DNA from: Deltaproteobacteria bacterium
GTDB lineage: Bacteria; Desulfobacterota; Desulfobacteria; Desulfobacterales; Desulfosarcinaceae
NCBI GenBank assembly: GCA_020444075.1
Contig: JAHLLR010000041.1
Location: 1-45,248, forward strand
DNA length: 45,248 nucleotides
Reading direction: 5' to 3'
Made by a program: the position numbers and the translations under genes. The notes under the pieces were generated by a model. The model worked only from the letters and a program-made list of their open reading frames with translations, was not told the DNA's origin and did not search any database. This document shows positions 44,372-45,248 of this stretch, piece after piece (the stretch's first letter is position 1; every line of letters starts with the position of its first letter).

Positions 44372-44608
44372 TTACTCCTGCGAAGCCGTCAATTGTCGCA
44401 TCAGTGCCTTTCCGGTAGTGACCGGCAGCATGCAGGCTCCGTTCCGGCACGCATAGGCAGTGGGTTTGCCTCCATGACGGTGCAACAAGTGGTGAATCCC
44501 TTCTTCGCCCGCTTTAATCAGTCCGATACCAGCCAGTACCGCTCTGGAAACCGGCGACCGTCGTTGGTTGGGGGTCTTAAGCCCTTTTTCATTGACAGGC
44601 CCGTCAAA
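44372..44608 (-). pseudogene. Probable C-terminal remnant of a YyaL/DUF255 (thioredoxin-domain) protein
   Basis: On the minus strand an open frame of 78 codons ends in a stop at 44374-44372. It contains AVLAGIGLIKAGEEGIHHLL and then KPTAYACRNGACMLPVTT. The closing pattern AYxCRxxxCxxPVT is the usual end of YyaL/DUF255-family proteins of roughly 700 residues. No ATG or GTG is in frame, and the rest of the gene is absent: the rhodanese gene begins directly upstream. So it looks like a deletion remnant. The remainder of the 400-bp gap (44216-44371) holds nothing recognisable. Confidence 0.45.
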
Positions 44609-44615
44609 GCTTCTA

Positions 44616-45032
44616 CTAGCGCACCAGCGGATACTTTTCCCGTGACCAGCCGATCACGCCGGTATCCAGATTATAGACATGTCGAAAGCCCAACTTATCG
44701 AAAATGGCCAGACTCTTGCCGCTGCGGTTGCCGCTGCGGCAGTAAATCAAATAGGTTTTATTCCTGTCCAGGGCCTTGAGCCGGTCCACATAATCGCTGG
44801 AATAATAATCCAGCAGCAACGCCATTTGAATGTGGCCTTCCTCGAACTCTTTGGGAGTACGAACATCCAGCAGTACGACATCCGGGTCGCCCTGATGCCG
44901 GTCGAGCAATGCCTTAAACTGGCGGGGCGAAATGGTCTGCACAGCCGCCCTGTCCGCCGATGCCATGCCTGCGGACGCGCCGATCAGCCAAACCAGCAAA
45001 GCCGCAATCCATATCGATGGTCGTCTTTTCAT
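44616..45032 (-). CDS. Exported rhodanese-like sulfurtransferase domain protein
   Basis: A 138-residue protein with an N-terminal signal peptide (MKRRPSIWIAALLVWLIGAS, probable cleavage after ASA near residue 26) and one rhodanese domain. VVLLDVRTPKEFEEGHIQMALLLDY lies near residue 53 and the active loop YCRSGNRSGKS near 97, with the catalytic cysteine present. Single-domain periplasmic rhodaneses handle sulfane sulfur or related thiol chemistry; the substrate is not known. AAAGGG precedes the ATG. The 216 bp beyond it to the window edge (45033-45248) show no gene, only a small CCACAATGTGG repeat. Confidence 0.88.
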   Translation of the reverse strand: MKRRPSIWIAALLVWLIGASAGMASADRAAVQTISPRQFKALLDRHQGDPDVVLLDVRTPKEFEEGHIQMALLLDYYSSDYVDRLKALDRNKTYLIYCRSGNRSGKSLAIFDKLGFRHVYNLDTGVIGWSREKYPLVR

Positions 45033-45248
45033 GGTATCCCTTTTTGAAATAATCCATTGGCACTTAACCCATTACCGGTGATTTTCGCATTAACCGCAAA
45101 CCACCACAATGTGGTAATAATAAGGATCGATTCTGGTTTTTCAATTAAAGGGTCCATCAGGGCTGAAGCGGGCTGAAAAGGGTGAGACCCATGCCGATAT
45201 TGGCTGAAATGGGGTGTCGATGAATCGACTGCGGGGTAATTAATTTTG

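Noticed and set aside
44249-44779. Plus-strand open frame of 176 codons near the right end
   Set aside because: It overlaps the rhodanese gene antisense and the YyaL-like remnant; no features of its own.
1-45248. CRISPR array, insertion sequences, prophage, tRNA or rRNA genes
   Set aside because: No regularly spaced repeats, transposase or integrase-like proteins, or recognisable tRNA/rRNA sequences were seen by eye; a tRNAscan and IS search would settle this.

Overview
This 45 kb window looks like chromosome of an anaerobic, sulfate-reducing-type deltaproteobacterium of the Desulfobacteraceae/Desulfosarcinaceae kind. That is inferred from gene content, not from a marker gene. The pointers are an ETF-linked membrane iron-sulfur oxidoreductase, beta-oxidation genes, a metV-metF-hdrA-hdrA/mvhD cluster, two selenocysteine proteins (an HdrCB-like protein and formate dehydrogenase), and a complete Rnf operon. 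No rRNA, tRNA, insertion sequence, phage gene or CRISPR array was seen.

Region 1 (1-7.2 kb) is a fatty-acid oxidation block: the start of etfB, an ETF-associated Fe-S oxidoreductase, an acyl-CoA ligase, an acyl-CoA dehydrogenase and a TetR regulator. Three copies of an 18-bp inverted repeat, TGAATG-N6-CATTCA, match the box bound by Bacillus-type FadR. One lies at the start site of the etf/Fe-S operon, one at the tetR promoter, and one between tetR and the methylene-THF reductase operon.

Region 2 (7.2-16.3 kb) is a C1/electron-transfer block: metV, metF, a QmoA-like hdrA, a QmoB-like hdrA-mvhD fusion, and a soluble HdrC-HdrB fusion whose in-frame UGA (12763-12765) is followed by a SECIS-like hairpin. 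Convergent to it is a selenocysteine formate dehydrogenase alpha subunit (UGA at 15092-15094) with a near-canonical GGUCU-loop SECIS. Together these suggest a flavin-based bifurcating or confurcating methylene-THF reductase working in the Wood-Ljungdahl pathway, probably in the oxidative direction.

Region 3 (16.4-23.2 kb) is housekeeping: thrS with a VanZ-like protein and an MFS transporter on the minus strand, then RNase D, a metallophosphoesterase and RsmE.

Region 4 (23.4-30.7 kb) is a nitrogen block: a GAF-ANTAR antiterminator, a leader RNA with two ANTAR-type hairpins (hexaloops AACGGU and AAAGGC) plus two terminators, a GltB-like FMN glutamate synthase, a receiver/PEP-synthase-like hybrid and NADP-type glutamate dehydrogenase. 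The regulator is encoded immediately upstream of its probable RNA target.

Region 5 (30.8-36.5 kb) is the rnfCDGEAB operon (minus strand), encoding the ion-pumping ferredoxin:NAD+ oxidoreductase. It would link the ferredoxin and NADH pools used by regions 1 and 2.

Region 6 (36.9-45.2 kb) holds a tandem universal stress protein, a HEAT-repeat/receiver protein, MutY, a hybrid PAS histidine kinase, an RseC-like protein, a probable remnant of a YyaL/DUF255 gene and an exported rhodanese.
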